A stretch of DNA of 64,000 nt from Syntrophus sp963665935 (GCA_963665935.1 OY762510.1:1922001-1986000); one strand, 5' to 3'. Shown: positions 9,067-18,986, numbered from the stretch's first letter. Numbers and translations are program-made. Notes: generated by a model not told the origin, from the letters alone.

Positions 9067-10916
9067 TATTCCAATTCCACGTCAACTTCAGACTTCCTGT
9101 CGATAAAGCTGCGGATTTGTTCCAGAAAAGCAGGGCCGTAGCGTTCCAGCTTGTGGGTGCCGACGCCGTGGATGTTTTGAAAGGCCTCCGCATCGGTGGG
9201 CCGGAAGGCGGCCATCTCGGCCAGGGAGGTGTCGCTGAAAATGATGTAGGGCGGTACGCCGGCCTTGTCGGCCAGTTGCTTGCGCAGGGCGCGAAGTCTT
9301 TCGAAAAGCATTCCATAGGTATCAAGGGTTTCTTCCGCCTTTTTGCGCCCGGCCTGGCGCCTGTCTCTTGTGGAAACGGTCTCCGTTTTTACCCGCGGTT
9401 CGGCCATGGACAGGGTCAATTCGCCGCGCAGGAGGGGACGGGCGGAGTCCGTAAGCTTGAGCACTGAATAATTTCCCACATCCTGTTCCAGGTAGCCGTT
9501 GTGCACCAGGTGGTGCAGCAGGCTGCCCCAGAATTCCTGACTCTTGTCCCGACCGATTCCGTAAGTGGACAATCGGTCATGCCCGAGTTCCAGCAGACGT
9601 TCCTTCTGTGAACCGCGCAGGACGTCGATGACATGCCCCGTGCCGAATCGCTGGCCCACCCGGTAAACGCAGGACAGGGCCTTGCGGGCGTCTTCCGTCA
9701 CATCGACCATTTGCGGCGGATGGAGGCAGATGTCGCAGTTGCCGCAATCCTCCGCAAGGGGTTCTCCAAAATAACCCAGGAGGATGCGGCGGCGGCAGCT
9801 CAGGGCCTCGGCATATCCCACCATGGAATTGAGCTTGTGCAGTTCGATCCGCTTCCGCTCCGGATTGTGCGTGTTTTCGATGAGGCTGCGGGCCACGGCG
9901 ATATCGCCATAGCCGAAGAGCAGCAGGGCTTCGGCCGCCAGGCCGTCACGGCCGGCGCGGCCTGTTTCCTGATAGTAGCTCTCGATGTTTTTCGGGATGT
10001 CGTAGTGGACCACATAGCGGATGTTGGATTTGTCGATCCCCATACCGAAGGCCACCGTGGCGACGATGATCCGGATGTCATCCCGCAGGAAATCCTCCTG
10101 CACCTTTTTCCGCGCCCCCGCTGACAGTCCAGCATGGTAGGGCGCTGCCCGGAAACCGGCCTCACAGAGCAGACCGGCTACTTTCTCCACCCGCTGACGG
10201 CTCAGGCAGTACACGATCCCCGCTCCCCGGTACCGGGGTTGGAGAAAAGTGGTCAACTGGGCAAAGGGCTTCCGTTTTTCCAGCACCGTATAACGGATAT
10301 TGGGCCGGTCGAATCCCGAGATATAGCATCGGGCCTGCCGGAGGCCCAGGCGATCCAGAATGTCCTGGCGGGTATGCGCTTCGGCCGTGGCGGTCAGCGC
10401 GATCAGGGGAATGTCGGGGAAGAGGCCGCGCAGACGCCCCAGTTGCCGGTATTCCGGACGAAAGTCATGGCCCCACTGGGAAATGCAGTGCGCCTCGTCA
10501 ATGGCAAAGAGGGCGATGGGGATATCGGCGATCCGTTCGAGAAACTCCCGGCTCATCAAGCGCTCCGGGGCGATGTACAGCAGATCCAGCTCCCCGCCAT
10601 GGAAGCGGGCCAGCACCTTTCGCGCTTCCGTGCCGTTGAGGGAGGAATTGTAGAAGGCCGCCTTGACACCGTAGGCCTTGAGGCTGTCGACCTGATCCTT
10701 CATCAGGGAAATCAGGGGAGAAATAACGATGCCCACCCCTGGACGGTGCAGGGCCGGAATCTGGTAGCAGAGCGATTTGCCGCCGCCGGTGGGCATCAGG
10801 ACAAAGGCGTCCTCGCCACGGATGAGCCCCTCGACGATCTCCTGCTGGGAAAGGCGGAAGGCATCATAGCCGAAGATTTTTTTCAGACTTTCAAGTGGGG
10901 TTGAGTAGGGGGAAAT
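9066..10916 (-). CDS. recQ: ATP-dependent DNA helicase RecQ, with a non-canonical start
   Basis: 3'-5' DNA helicase acting in recombination and fork repair. Visible motifs are Walker A MPTGGGKSLCYQ, DEAH box AIDEAHCISQWGHDFRP, motif VI QETGRAGRDG, the RQC zinc-binding cysteines (CRRRILLGYFGE...CGNCDIC) and a C-terminal HRDC domain. The only ATG in frame (10796) lies at the Walker A motif. Upstream, the frame encodes the expected RecQ N-terminus (SLKKIFGYDAFRLSQQEIVEG and on to the P-loop), but contains no ATG, GTG or TTG before a TGA at 10950-10952. An ATT at 10914-10916 with AAGGA upstream, giving 616 residues, is my best start; CTG at 10886 is the alternative. The TGA is the stop of the REC-HPt gene, which is in the same frame. 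Confidence 0.87.
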   Translation of the reverse strand: MSPYSTPLESLKKIFGYDAFRLSQQEIVEGLIRGEDAFVLMPTGGGKSLCYQIPALHRPGVGIVISPLISLMKDQVDSLKAYGVKAAFYNSSLNGTEARKVLARFHGGELDLLYIAPERLMSREFLERIADIPIALFAIDEAHCISQWGHDFRPEYRQLGRLRGLFPDIPLIALTATAEAHTRQDILDRLGLRQARCYISGFDRPNIRYTVLEKRKPFAQLTTFLQPRYRGAGIVYCLSRQRVEKVAGLLCEAGFRAAPYHAGLSAGARKKVQEDFLRDDIRIIVATVAFGMGIDKSNIRYVVHYDIPKNIESYYQETGRAGRDGLAAEALLLFGYGDIAVARSLIENTHNPERKRIELHKLNSMVGYAEALSCRRRILLGYFGEPLAEDCGNCDICLHPPQMVDVTEDARKALSCVYRVGQRFGTGHVIDVLRGSQKERLLELGHDRLSTYGIGRDKSQEFWGSLLHHLVHNGYLEQDVGNYSVLKLTDSARPLLRGELTLSMAEPRVKTETVSTRDRRQAGRKKAEETLDTYGMLFERLRALRKQLADKAGVPPYIIFSDTSLAEMAAFRPTDAEAFQNIHGVGTHKLERYGPAFLEQIRSFIDRKSEVDVELE

Positions 10917-10949
10917 TTTTCTCTGTGTCCTTGTTCCAGTTTCAGAATT

Positions 10950-11759
10950 TCAAAGAGACCTCAGGTAGAGATCCAAGGCCTCTCTTACCCTGCCATATTC
11001 GCTTTCCAAGGGGACTGCACGGGTCTCGGCGCCTTCTATCACACCGCTTCGTGCCATCATCTCCAGTTCTTTACACTGTTCCGCAAAATTCTTGGCGCCA
11101 AGGCTGGCGCTTGAGGATTTCAGGGTGTGGGCGGCGGTCAGGAGGGAAGGGACATCGTGGTTTTTGATGGCGTCGAGAATGCTCTTCATCTGCTTCGAGG
11201 AACTGTCGAAATACACGGTGATAAGTTTTGTCAGCAGCGCCTTCGCTCCGTCCGGCTGAAGGGTGGCCAGCGTATTGAGAGCCTCTTGATCGATGGCTGG
11301 AGATTCCTCCTCTCCTTCCGAAACGGACGCCCGGCCTTCCGCCTGCCGTGCGGAAAGCCATTTGTCGAGCATCTGCTGGATATCCGAGATCCGACAAGGC
11401 TTGGTGAGATAATCATCCATTCCAGACTGCAGGACCTCTTCCCTGCCCCCTGCTATGGACGAAGCTGCGAGGGCTGCAATCGGGATACGCCTTCCGATCG
11501 TCCCCTTACCCGGATTTTCAGCCTCCATGCTCCGGATGATCGCCGTCGTCTTATAGCCGTCCATTTCCGGGATCTGGCATTCCATGAAGATCATATCGAA
11601 GGATTGGTGGGAAAAAGCGTTCACAGCCTCACGGCCATTTCCGGCAATATGGACCCGACAGCCGCAGTGCTCCAGCATTTCCTTCACGATTTCCTGACTC
11701 AGGGGGTCGTTCTCAACAAGAAGAATGTATGGCTTGAATTCTCTGTTGCGCTCGTCCAT
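10950..11759 (-). CDS. Degenerate receiver (REC) plus HPt phosphotransfer protein
   Basis: A 269-residue soluble signalling protein. Residues about 11-130 form a receiver domain. The phosphoacceptor position in FDMIFMECQIPEMDGY (about residue 60) is Glu instead of Asp, and the conserved Thr/Ser before the last strand is Ala (IAALAAS); the Lys in LTKP is kept. Residues about 160-269 form a histidine phosphotransfer domain with AAHTLKSSSASLGA. The likely job is to move phosphate by the HPt His, with the receiver locked or used only for docking. ATG at 11759, after GAGGAAGG, is preferred to the TTG at 11789. It lies 150 bases downstream of the hybrid kinase gene and 33 bases before the proposed recQ start. 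Confidence 0.85.
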   Translation of the reverse strand: MDERNREFKPYILLVENDPLSQEIVKEMLEHCGCRVHIAGNGREAVNAFSHQSFDMIFMECQIPEMDGYKTTAIIRSMEAENPGKGTIGRRIPIAALAASSIAGGREEVLQSGMDDYLTKPCRISDIQQMLDKWLSARQAEGRASVSEGEEESPAIDQEALNTLATLQPDGAKALLTKLITVYFDSSSKQMKSILDAIKNHDVPSLLTAAHTLKSSSASLGAKNFAEQCKELEMMARSGVIEGAETRAVPLESEYGRVREALDLYLRSL

Positions 11760-11909
11760 GGAGGGCCTTCCTCTCTTCGTTTTGTACAACTATTTTACAG
11801 CGCAGAGTCTCTGCTGTAAATTAAAATTTTACTTTGTCCCGGCAGAAATGGTTCCTCCGGAAAAGAAATGAGACCGAGGGACTTTGTGGCTGTCGAGGGG
11901 AAGAGAGGA

Positions 11910-14069
11910 TCAATTGTTTCGAGATCTGCCGGATGACGTATCGACGCTTCCCGTTTCCGCCTCTTCCATCTTTACCGGAGGGGAAATCAGCCATCTTGAG
12001 AGAATGGAACGGAGTTCTTCGACTTTAAAGGGTTTGCTCAGGTAATCATCCATCCCTGCCATCAGGCAGATTTCCCGGTCGCCATCCAGGGCATGGGCTG
12101 TAAGGGCAACGATCGGGACATGCCCTGGCTCGCCGTGTTCGCGGGAGGCGGTCTCTTCTTCCCGGATGGCCGCGGTTGCTTCATATCCATCCATTTCGGG
12201 CATCTGACAGTCCATCAGAATCAAGTCATACCGTTGGGCGGCTACTTTTGTCAGGGCATCCAGGCCATTTTCCGCCAGGTCGGCCTGACAGCCGAAATAG
12301 GCGAGCATCGCCGTGGTCAGAGCCTGGTTGACGGGATTGTCTTCCACCAGCAGGATGCGGAAAGAAGCGAAGGGCTTCTGGTCCGGCTGTTTATTCTCGG
12401 GTTCGCTGATCTGAGGTTCCTGGGCAGACGGGGCGCAGAATTCCGCTGCGACGTAAGGACTCTGCCGTTTGTCCAGCCGGGCTGTAAACCGGAAGGAGGA
12501 GCCTATTCCCGGTACGCTCGCCACGCTGATCTTTCCTCCCATCATCTGGACAAGTTGCCCGGCAATGGCCAACCCCAGGCCGGTTCCTCCGTATCTCCGT
12601 GTCGTGGATCCATCTTCCTGGGCAAAGGCCCTGAAGATGCTCGACAGGGCATCAGGGGCAATTCCGATGCCCGTGTCCCTTACCTCAAACCGGATAAGAG
12701 CTGTCTGTCCCTCTTCTCCCTCCAGAGAGACGTGGAGTGAGATTTCCCCTTTTTCGGTGAATTTGACCGCATTTCCCAGAAGATTTATAAGCACCTGGCG
12801 CAGGCGCACCGGATCTCCCATGAGAATGGAAGGCGTGCCTTTGGCGAAATGGCAGGTCAGTTGAACCCCCTTTTTATAAGCCTGGCTTGAGAAGAAGTCG
12901 GCTACCTCTGTCACAAGTCCCATCAGGTCGAATTCCGTGACATAAAGTTCCATTTTCCCTGCTTCGATCTTCGAGAAATCCAGGATGTCATTGATCAGCT
13001 GCAGCAGGGTGTCCCCCGAGGCGAGTGCCGTGGTGGTGTATTTCTGCTGCCGTTCCGTCAGTCGGCCATCCGTTGAAAGCAGTTCCAGAAACCCAAGGAT
13101 GCCGTTCAGCGGCGTGCGGATCTCATGACTCATGTTGGCGAGAAATTCGCTCTTGGCCTTATTGGCGCTCTCCGCCTTCAGTGCCAGTTGCAGGGATTCG
13201 TCGGTGCTCTTTTGAAGGCGCTGGTTGGCAAGCTCCGTTTCTTCCTTGGCCTTCCGCAGAAACTCGAAAGCCCGTTTGCTCTCCGAGATATCGGTGATCA
13301 CGCAGAACGATCCGGAAAAGACACCCTTTTCGGCATACATGGGAGATGCGGAGAGCATGACGGAGACCACCCCGCCATCTTGCCGGATCAGCTCCGTTTC
13401 ATACCGTTCGCTCAGACCCTGGATGCGGCGGGCAATTTTCCCCCTGATCAGATTCGCATTGTCTTCGTCCACGAAATCGAATAGGGGCCGGCCGCTTAGA
13501 TCTTTCAGGTTGTAACCGGTCATCCTGGACATCGTTGCATTGGCAAAGGTAATGGCCCCCTGGGTGTCAACGGTGACGATGCCTTCATTGGACTGTTCCA
13601 GCAGGCGTCGGTAGTTCCCCTCGCTTTCCCGCAACGCCTGCCGGATGTTCCAGTTTTTCAGCAGGGATGTGACGAGGGAGTACAGTTCGTCCTCATTGAA
13701 GGGTTTTTTTACGTAATAGATATCGTCCTGGAGGCGCGTCCTCATTTCGGCAGGGGCGACATCCGTATAGGCCGTAACGATGACGATCATGACCTCGGGG
13801 TCTGCCGCCCGGATTGCCTCCGCGGCCGTCAGACCATCCATGTTGGTCATGCGCATATCCAGCAGACAAAGAGGGATTCTTTCTTTTTTCCTGTGCTCCG
13901 AGAGGAAGAAATCGACCAGTTGCGCTCCGTCGGGAAAGGTGTGGACGACGAAGGGCTCCTCGGCATTTCCCCGGCTGAGGAAATTCAGGCTGTCGTCCTG
14001 TTCGAAAATGTTCCGATAGTATTCCAACAGTTGCACATCATCATCAGCAATTAAAAGTCGCTTATTCAT
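11910..14069 (-). CDS. Soluble hybrid histidine kinase (REC-PAS-HisKA-HATPase-REC)
   Basis: The 719-residue protein has no membrane segment. Order: N-terminal receiver (about 1-125, Asp near 71 in CLLDMRM), PAS domain (about 150-265), dimerisation/phosphoacceptor motif ANMSHEIRTPLNG with His near 315, HATPase with N and G boxes (LLGNAVKFTEKG, DTGIGIAP, GGTGLGLAIAGQL), and a C-terminal receiver (about 575-690, LILMDCQMPEMDG). The N-terminal receiver suggests that it is itself a target of another kinase, most simply the product of the gene just upstream, which it overlaps by 8 bases. It probably passes phosphate to the downstream HPt protein. Family assignment is firm; partners are inferred from gene order. 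Confidence 0.92.
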   Translation of the reverse strand: MNKRLLIADDDVQLLEYYRNIFEQDDSLNFLSRGNAEEPFVVHTFPDGAQLVDFFLSEHRKKERIPLCLLDMRMTNMDGLTAAEAIRAADPEVMIVIVTAYTDVAPAEMRTRLQDDIYYVKKPFNEDELYSLVTSLLKNWNIRQALRESEGNYRRLLEQSNEGIVTVDTQGAITFANATMSRMTGYNLKDLSGRPLFDFVDEDNANLIRGKIARRIQGLSERYETELIRQDGGVVSVMLSASPMYAEKGVFSGSFCVITDISESKRAFEFLRKAKEETELANQRLQKSTDESLQLALKAESANKAKSEFLANMSHEIRTPLNGILGFLELLSTDGRLTERQQKYTTTALASGDTLLQLINDILDFSKIEAGKMELYVTEFDLMGLVTEVADFFSSQAYKKGVQLTCHFAKGTPSILMGDPVRLRQVLINLLGNAVKFTEKGEISLHVSLEGEEGQTALIRFEVRDTGIGIAPDALSSIFRAFAQEDGSTTRRYGGTGLGLAIAGQLVQMMGGKISVASVPGIGSSFRFTARLDKRQSPYVAAEFCAPSAQEPQISEPENKQPDQKPFASFRILLVEDNPVNQALTTAMLAYFGCQADLAENGLDALTKVAAQRYDLILMDCQMPEMDGYEATAAIREEETASREHGEPGHVPIVALTAHALDGDREICLMAGMDDYLSKPFKVEELRSILSRWLISPPVKMEEAETGSVDTSSGRSRNN

Positions 14070-16800
14070 TGCCTATCTCCATAATGAATTCCGCGCCCTG
14101 ATTCTGGCCCGGACTGACGACCTTGATCGATCCGTTATTCTCGTTCAGAAAATTCACAAACGAATGCAACCCCAGCCCATGACCGTCGCTTTTGGTGGTG
14201 AATCCGGCGTTGAAGAGGAAGGACAGATCATCCGGACGGATTCCGATGCCGCTGTCCACGATCCGGACAACCGCCCGCTCCCGATTGCCGGGTTTGCCGG
14301 ACAAGGAGATCCGGATTTCCCGCTTCTCGTTTGTTCCGGCGTCGATGGCTTCGATTGCATTTTTGATCAGGTTGGTGAACCCGTGAATCAAGGGGTTCTT
14401 CTGATTTTTTACGCTTATCTCACGATCCAGTTCCATATGTACAGAAATTTTATGCTTTGCCAGGGTCGGCTGGAAATCCTCCACCACATTTTCGATCAGC
14501 TCGGCCAGGTTGATGGTCTGCAAAAATTTCACGTTGCGCTGCCGGGATGAGTTGAACATGTCCTGCTGGAATTTCATGGTCTGCACCATGTGATCCTGGG
14601 TTTTGACAATGGCGTCCAGATTTTCCGCAATGCGAGGCAATGCCCGCGAAAGCAGGATCTCCTCCAGGCGCGCCAGCAGTTCGGGAGTGCGGTCCTCCTT
14701 CCCTCCGCCGGCCATCGCTGCGTCGTGCGCCTCCCGAAGCATCCGGAACGCCTCCGGATACTGGGCGCTGGATTCCAGGACCTTGCGGATATTGAGCAGC
14801 TTGCCGTTAATGCCGGCCAGGGAGTTGCCGATATTGTGAAAGTAGGAGCTGGCCGATTCAAAAAGACCTGCATTATAGGCGATGAGGGCATCCTTTTCCT
14901 TGGTCTTTTCCCGTAGTTCGCTTTCAACAACCCGATGAATCGAGGCTTGCAATTCATCGGCCATTTCGTTGAAGGAACGGGACAGATCTCCCATTTCATC
15001 GTTCAATCTCGCGTCCAGGCGATGGTCCATGTGGCCGCTCTGAAAGAGGCGGATGCCGGAGATCATGGCGGTGATCCGCCGCGTCAGCACGGCAGCCATC
15101 CAGATCGCCACGATGATGACGACCCCCACCATCAGCACTGTGGAAAGGCTGAGGGTCTGGGCTGTTGCCGCCAGGGAGTTCCGGATCTCCTGCTGGGCCA
15201 GTTTATTTTCCTTGTCCACCATGCTGACATAACCCTCAGTGAGGGCCTGCAGTTGTTTCGCCGATTCCGTGGCGGCGGCATGAAACTCGTTCACGTCGGC
15301 GCCGATCGTCACATATCCGAATCCCCGCGGCGAAGCGGCATACTGGCCCGTGTAGTAGGGAATCGTGGCGGCCGTGGTGAGCTTCCACAATCCGGTCCAG
15401 AAGATCAGAAACGAACCGGAGCCGCCTTTGCTCGTCAGTTCATGCCATCCCTTGCACTGGGGGGCGAAGTTGAGGAAGCGTCCGTCCAGTCCGACCCAGC
15501 CCGCTTTGGTCAGTTCCGTCGCGGGCTTTCTTTTGAGCGACGGCGATGAGAACGTTGAGGCCTGGCTCAGAAAATTGTTGAGTTTCAAGCCGCTCTTCTT
15601 CCAGGATTCATAAAGCTCCGCATCCAGCCAGGGCGTCGCTGCTTCGCCAGTTTTTGGGTCGTAGCCGCAGATGCTGTGATGCCGTGGATGGCAGATGCTG
15701 CGCCCCTTGTAATCCCATATAAATGCATAGTTGCCGGATGAGGCGTCATTGATGGCCGTGTAACGCTCGTCCGTGGGCACGATGGTGCGGGTGAATTCGT
15801 TGAGATGGGCATGGTCCAGAGCCAGGGTGACATAACCGACAATTCGGCCTGCTTCGACGACCGGGGTTGCCCAGCGTACGATGCCCCGGAACCGGATTCC
15901 CACGGGGTTCTCCTTACCCGCGTAGGCCTCGGATTCGGGGCGGAAGGCGATCCCTTTCTTTTTGGCGGCTTCCTGGGTATAACGTCCGATAATGCGGCTG
16001 GGAACATAGGCGCCGATGACCTCGGAGACATAAACCTCACCTGGTTTCAGACGAGACAGGGCGGAACCATAGGTCTCAGCCTTGCAGAAGGTGCTTTCGC
16101 GCTTTTTGACATTTTGGAGTTTTGGAGACAGCCAGGGAACCGTAGTGATCTTGATTTTTTCCCTGCCGTCGAGTCCGACGAAAGTCATTTCCGCATACAG
16201 GGGAATCGAGACGGGCCGGCCCTGACGTTCCGAAGGCCGGTAATGCCAGTCCGTCCGATTGTCCGCCACTTCCGTCATCACGGTTTCCGGTTGGGTCGTT
16301 CCTTGTTCTGCAGGGACCCACTTATCATCCTTCAACGCCCATTTGCCGTGATCGAGAACGGAACGCGTGAGGGGTTGCAGAAACTGCCGATAGTTCCCTT
16401 CATTCGGATTAAGATGGGATGCAATAAGAATCTGCTGATCGCGCTGATAGAGAAAGTCGGCCACCTGTCTTGCCGTATCCGTGGTCAGGCGTTCAATGGC
16501 CTCTCGCGATTTCACATCCAAAGCGCGGATCGAATCTTCACCCGCCTTCCGGCCAACCTCCTTCACGAGGGTGCGGGTCTGGTTCACCATGAGAGCGGTG
16601 CGCTGTTCAATCTGACGGCCGAGGGAATCAACCTGGTGCCAGGCAAGCCAGCAGAGCAGGATCAGGGGAATGACCTTGATCGCGAGGAAAATCGCAATCA
16701 GTTTCCCCCGCAGGCCAAGCCAGAAAGGACGTTGCAGAACGCTTCCGTCAGGGGAGGGTGTTGAAGAGGCTGTATTTGGAAACTTCTTGTCTTGATCCAT
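14062..16800 (-). CDS. Membrane sensor histidine kinase with a large periplasmic Cache-type region, HAMP and an atypical H-box
   Basis: A 912-residue inner-membrane sensor. One membrane segment is near residues 33-54, a periplasmic region of about 495 residues follows (Cache-like features, for example GRIVGYVTLALDHAHLNEF and RGFGYVTIGADVNEF), a second membrane segment is near 551-572, and a HAMP domain spans about 573-625. The phosphoacceptor region reads SSYFHNIGNSLAGINGKL (His 655), a non-standard H-box. The HATPase has NLIKNAIEAID, DSGIGI and KSDGHGLGLHSF. No receiver is attached. The stop overlaps the start of the hybrid kinase gene by 8 bases, so the two are translationally coupled and probably form a relay. 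It starts 32 bases after the TonB-receptor gene; the ligand is unknown. Confidence 0.9.
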   Translation of the reverse strand: MDQDKKFPNTASSTPSPDGSVLQRPFWLGLRGKLIAIFLAIKVIPLILLCWLAWHQVDSLGRQIEQRTALMVNQTRTLVKEVGRKAGEDSIRALDVKSREAIERLTTDTARQVADFLYQRDQQILIASHLNPNEGNYRQFLQPLTRSVLDHGKWALKDDKWVPAEQGTTQPETVMTEVADNRTDWHYRPSERQGRPVSIPLYAEMTFVGLDGREKIKITTVPWLSPKLQNVKKRESTFCKAETYGSALSRLKPGEVYVSEVIGAYVPSRIIGRYTQEAAKKKGIAFRPESEAYAGKENPVGIRFRGIVRWATPVVEAGRIVGYVTLALDHAHLNEFTRTIVPTDERYTAINDASSGNYAFIWDYKGRSICHPRHHSICGYDPKTGEAATPWLDAELYESWKKSGLKLNNFLSQASTFSSPSLKRKPATELTKAGWVGLDGRFLNFAPQCKGWHELTSKGGSGSFLIFWTGLWKLTTAATIPYYTGQYAASPRGFGYVTIGADVNEFHAAATESAKQLQALTEGYVSMVDKENKLAQQEIRNSLAATAQTLSLSTVLMVGVVIIVAIWMAAVLTRRITAMISGIRLFQSGHMDHRLDARLNDEMGDLSRSFNEMADELQASIHRVVESELREKTKEKDALIAYNAGLFESASSYFHNIGNSLAGINGKLLNIRKVLESSAQYPEAFRMLREAHDAAMAGGGKEDRTPELLARLEEILLSRALPRIAENLDAIVKTQDHMVQTMKFQQDMFNSSRQRNVKFLQTINLAELIENVVEDFQPTLAKHKISVHMELDREISVKNQKNPLIHGFTNLIKNAIEAIDAGTNEKREIRISLSGKPGNRERAVVRIVDSGIGIRPDDLSFLFNAGFTTKSDGHGLGLHSFVNFLNENNGSIKVVSPGQNQGAEFIMEIGNE

Positions 16801-16832
16801 GGTTCGCTACCTGGCGTTGATCGGCCCTATCC

Positions 16833-18953
16833 TTAAAATTTGTAGGTCAGTTTGATCCGGAAATTCCTGCCATCCTGCGTGATGGCGCTTTGCAGGTGTT
16901 CATCGGAGGCGGGTATTCCGTAGTCCTCATCGAAAAGATTGTAAATGGTGCCGGATATTTCCAGATTTTTCCACAGATCCCGGCTGAGCAGGGTGAAGTT
17001 GGCCACGACAAAATCTTCAACCCGATCGCCTTTGTACGACTTGCAGGAAGAGGTGTACTGAACCTCCAGCCCGGCGGCAAGTTTCCGACCGAAAATCGGA
17101 ACATAAAGGTTCGATTTTACGAGATGTTCCGGGAAATTATCCAGCGTGTCTCCCGTATGCTTGTCCTTACCCTTCTGAAGAGAGTAGCTGATCCTGCCCT
17201 CGATGCCATGAGACCACTTTCCTTCGACCTCGAATTCGGCCCCCTTCGATTCAACCTCGTCCAGGTTTTTAAAGACGAGCAGACCATCGGCAGGATCTTT
17301 CCACTGGGTGATCATATCTCGAATCGAATAATAGTAGCCGGAGAGAGAGAACCGATAGTTTTTCCAGTACTGCTCCAAAACAACCTCATAGGAATCGATC
17401 TTTTCCGGTTGAAGATCGGGGTTGGCCTTCTGTGTCTCGTTGTCGTCATTGTAATAGAGTTCATAGTAGGTTGGCGCCCGGAATCCTCTACCGTAATTCA
17501 ACTTCAAGGCGGTTTGCTCAGTGGGTTTGTAGATCAGGGAGGTCCTGAAATTGGTCGTGCCTCCAAAGCTCGAGTAATGATCGTAGCGGAGACCGGCACT
17601 GATGAGGATCCGGTTGTCCAGGAGGGAAAACGAATCCTGAAGATAGGCCGCCCAGTTAGAGGCGCTGCGGTTGTCGTCTAAATAAGAATGGTAAGGATCA
17701 TCATTGTAATTCTGCTGCCTGAGGAGAAAATAGTCTGTATAGGCCGCACCGATGACCGCTGTATGGGTGTCCAGGAATTTCTTGACGAATTCCAGTTCAC
17801 TGCCCCACCATTCTCCTTTTGCGAAATCCTTGTTCACGATCAGGGGATGTGTTGTCTTCAGGGGATCATTGTCCGAGTCATAAATCCAGTTTCCTTTATA
17901 ATAGTAATGATCGTAGAAGGCCCGGGCTTTGATGTCTGTCGTTTCATTCAACTTGGATTCGTAGGACAGGTCCAGATAGGCCCTCTCATCCCTTATTTCT
18001 GTCCGGCCATTGTTGAAGACGCTTTCGTAGGAGGCGGTGGGAATTTCCTTCTTCCTGGAAGAAAAGACCCCCTGCAGGGAGAATCCCTTGTGTTTAAGGG
18101 AGGTGAAAAAACTGCCACCTTCCCCGGAATCACACGAATCCGCCCAACCATTGTTTGCAGAAGGACGGTCATATTCCTTGAAATAGAGGTTCTGCCCTTT
18201 GCTGCTGAAGTGCGTTCCCGAGAACAGTACCTGAGAACCGTTGGAAACTTCCCGGCCGTAAGAGGCCCTTTCCTTGAAGGTATAGAAACTTCCGCCTTCG
18301 CCGGAGAGTTCGAGGCCGTCAATATCCGCCGCACGCCGGGTCAGGACGTTGATGACCCCCAGGAAGGCATTGCTGCCGTACAGGGAGTGGCTGGGACCCC
18401 GAATGATTTCCACGCGATCGATGAGATCCACATCAAGGGGGAATTCCGTGCCGAGAAATGCCTGGTTGTAGATGCCGTCATTGATCCGATGCCCGTCTAT
18501 CAGGAGGAGCATCCGCGTATTGTAGTCGCCCGGCCGGGAAAATCCCCGAATTCCGGCATAGCTGTAGCTCCGGTCGTTACCCGTGTAAAAACCCCGGACA
18601 CTCTGCAGGATCTCGGCAAGGGTCCGGTAGCCGTACCGTTTGATGTCCTCAGCCGTCACAATGCTGACCGAGGAGGGTGCCTCCGTTACCTTCTGTCCAA
18701 ATTTGGAGGCCCCGGAAACGTCCTCAACTTCCAACTCCATAAGTTCCTCGATGCTGAGGTCCGTCAGATCCGCCGGTTTTGGCCCGCGGCCCGGTTCTGC
18801 TCCGAAGGCGTTCTTTCCATAGGAAAATGACAGGCAGAAGAACAGGCAGAGAAAGGCGGCAGAGAGCCGGAAAAAGAAACGCCGCGCCGGAAAGACGGAA
18901 AAGCGGCCTTCCTCGTTCTTCGGTTGTTTGGTTGCTTTTTTCAGGGTGTTCAT
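16833..18953 (-). CDS. TonB-dependent outer-membrane receptor
   Basis: A 706-residue outer-membrane beta-barrel. It has a signal peptide with a hydrophobic core at about 30-45 and likely cleavage near AFGAEPG. A linker follows with DLTDLSIEELMELEVEDVSGASK, often seen in receptors encoded next to signalling genes, and then a plug domain (SSVSIVTAEDIKRYGYRTLAEIL, IDGHRINDGIYNQ, VEIIRGPSHSLYGSNAFLGVINV). The barrel ends with the expected C-terminal phenylalanine (KLTYKF), and NPDLQPEKIDSYE is a typical barrel motif. It lies between a GGDEF/EAL gene and a sensor kinase gene on the same strand, so it may serve as, or be controlled by, the sensing system. Substrate (siderophore, cobalamin, sugar or other) cannot be told from the sequence. 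Confidence 0.93.
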   Translation of the reverse strand: MNTLKKATKQPKNEEGRFSVFPARRFFFRLSAAFLCLFFCLSFSYGKNAFGAEPGRGPKPADLTDLSIEELMELEVEDVSGASKFGQKVTEAPSSVSIVTAEDIKRYGYRTLAEILQSVRGFYTGNDRSYSYAGIRGFSRPGDYNTRMLLLIDGHRINDGIYNQAFLGTEFPLDVDLIDRVEIIRGPSHSLYGSNAFLGVINVLTRRAADIDGLELSGEGGSFYTFKERASYGREVSNGSQVLFSGTHFSSKGQNLYFKEYDRPSANNGWADSCDSGEGGSFFTSLKHKGFSLQGVFSSRKKEIPTASYESVFNNGRTEIRDERAYLDLSYESKLNETTDIKARAFYDHYYYKGNWIYDSDNDPLKTTHPLIVNKDFAKGEWWGSELEFVKKFLDTHTAVIGAAYTDYFLLRQQNYNDDPYHSYLDDNRSASNWAAYLQDSFSLLDNRILISAGLRYDHYSSFGGTTNFRTSLIYKPTEQTALKLNYGRGFRAPTYYELYYNDDNETQKANPDLQPEKIDSYEVVLEQYWKNYRFSLSGYYYSIRDMITQWKDPADGLLVFKNLDEVESKGAEFEVEGKWSHGIEGRISYSLQKGKDKHTGDTLDNFPEHLVKSNLYVPIFGRKLAAGLEVQYTSSCKSYKGDRVEDFVVANFTLLSRDLWKNLEISGTIYNLFDEDYGIPASDEHLQSAITQDGRNFRIKLTYKF

Positions 18954-18986
18954 ATGGTGATCCTGTCCGGTCTTTCTGTCCCTTTC

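Noticed and set aside
10914..10952. Possible TGA read-through (selenocysteine) joining REC-HPt to RecQ, since the frame is shared and selA is present
   Set aside because: No selenocysteine-type context or SECIS-like hairpin was evident, and both products are complete without fusion.
17688..18830. 380-codon plus-strand frame opposite the TonB receptor
   Set aside because: Shadow frame; no motifs.
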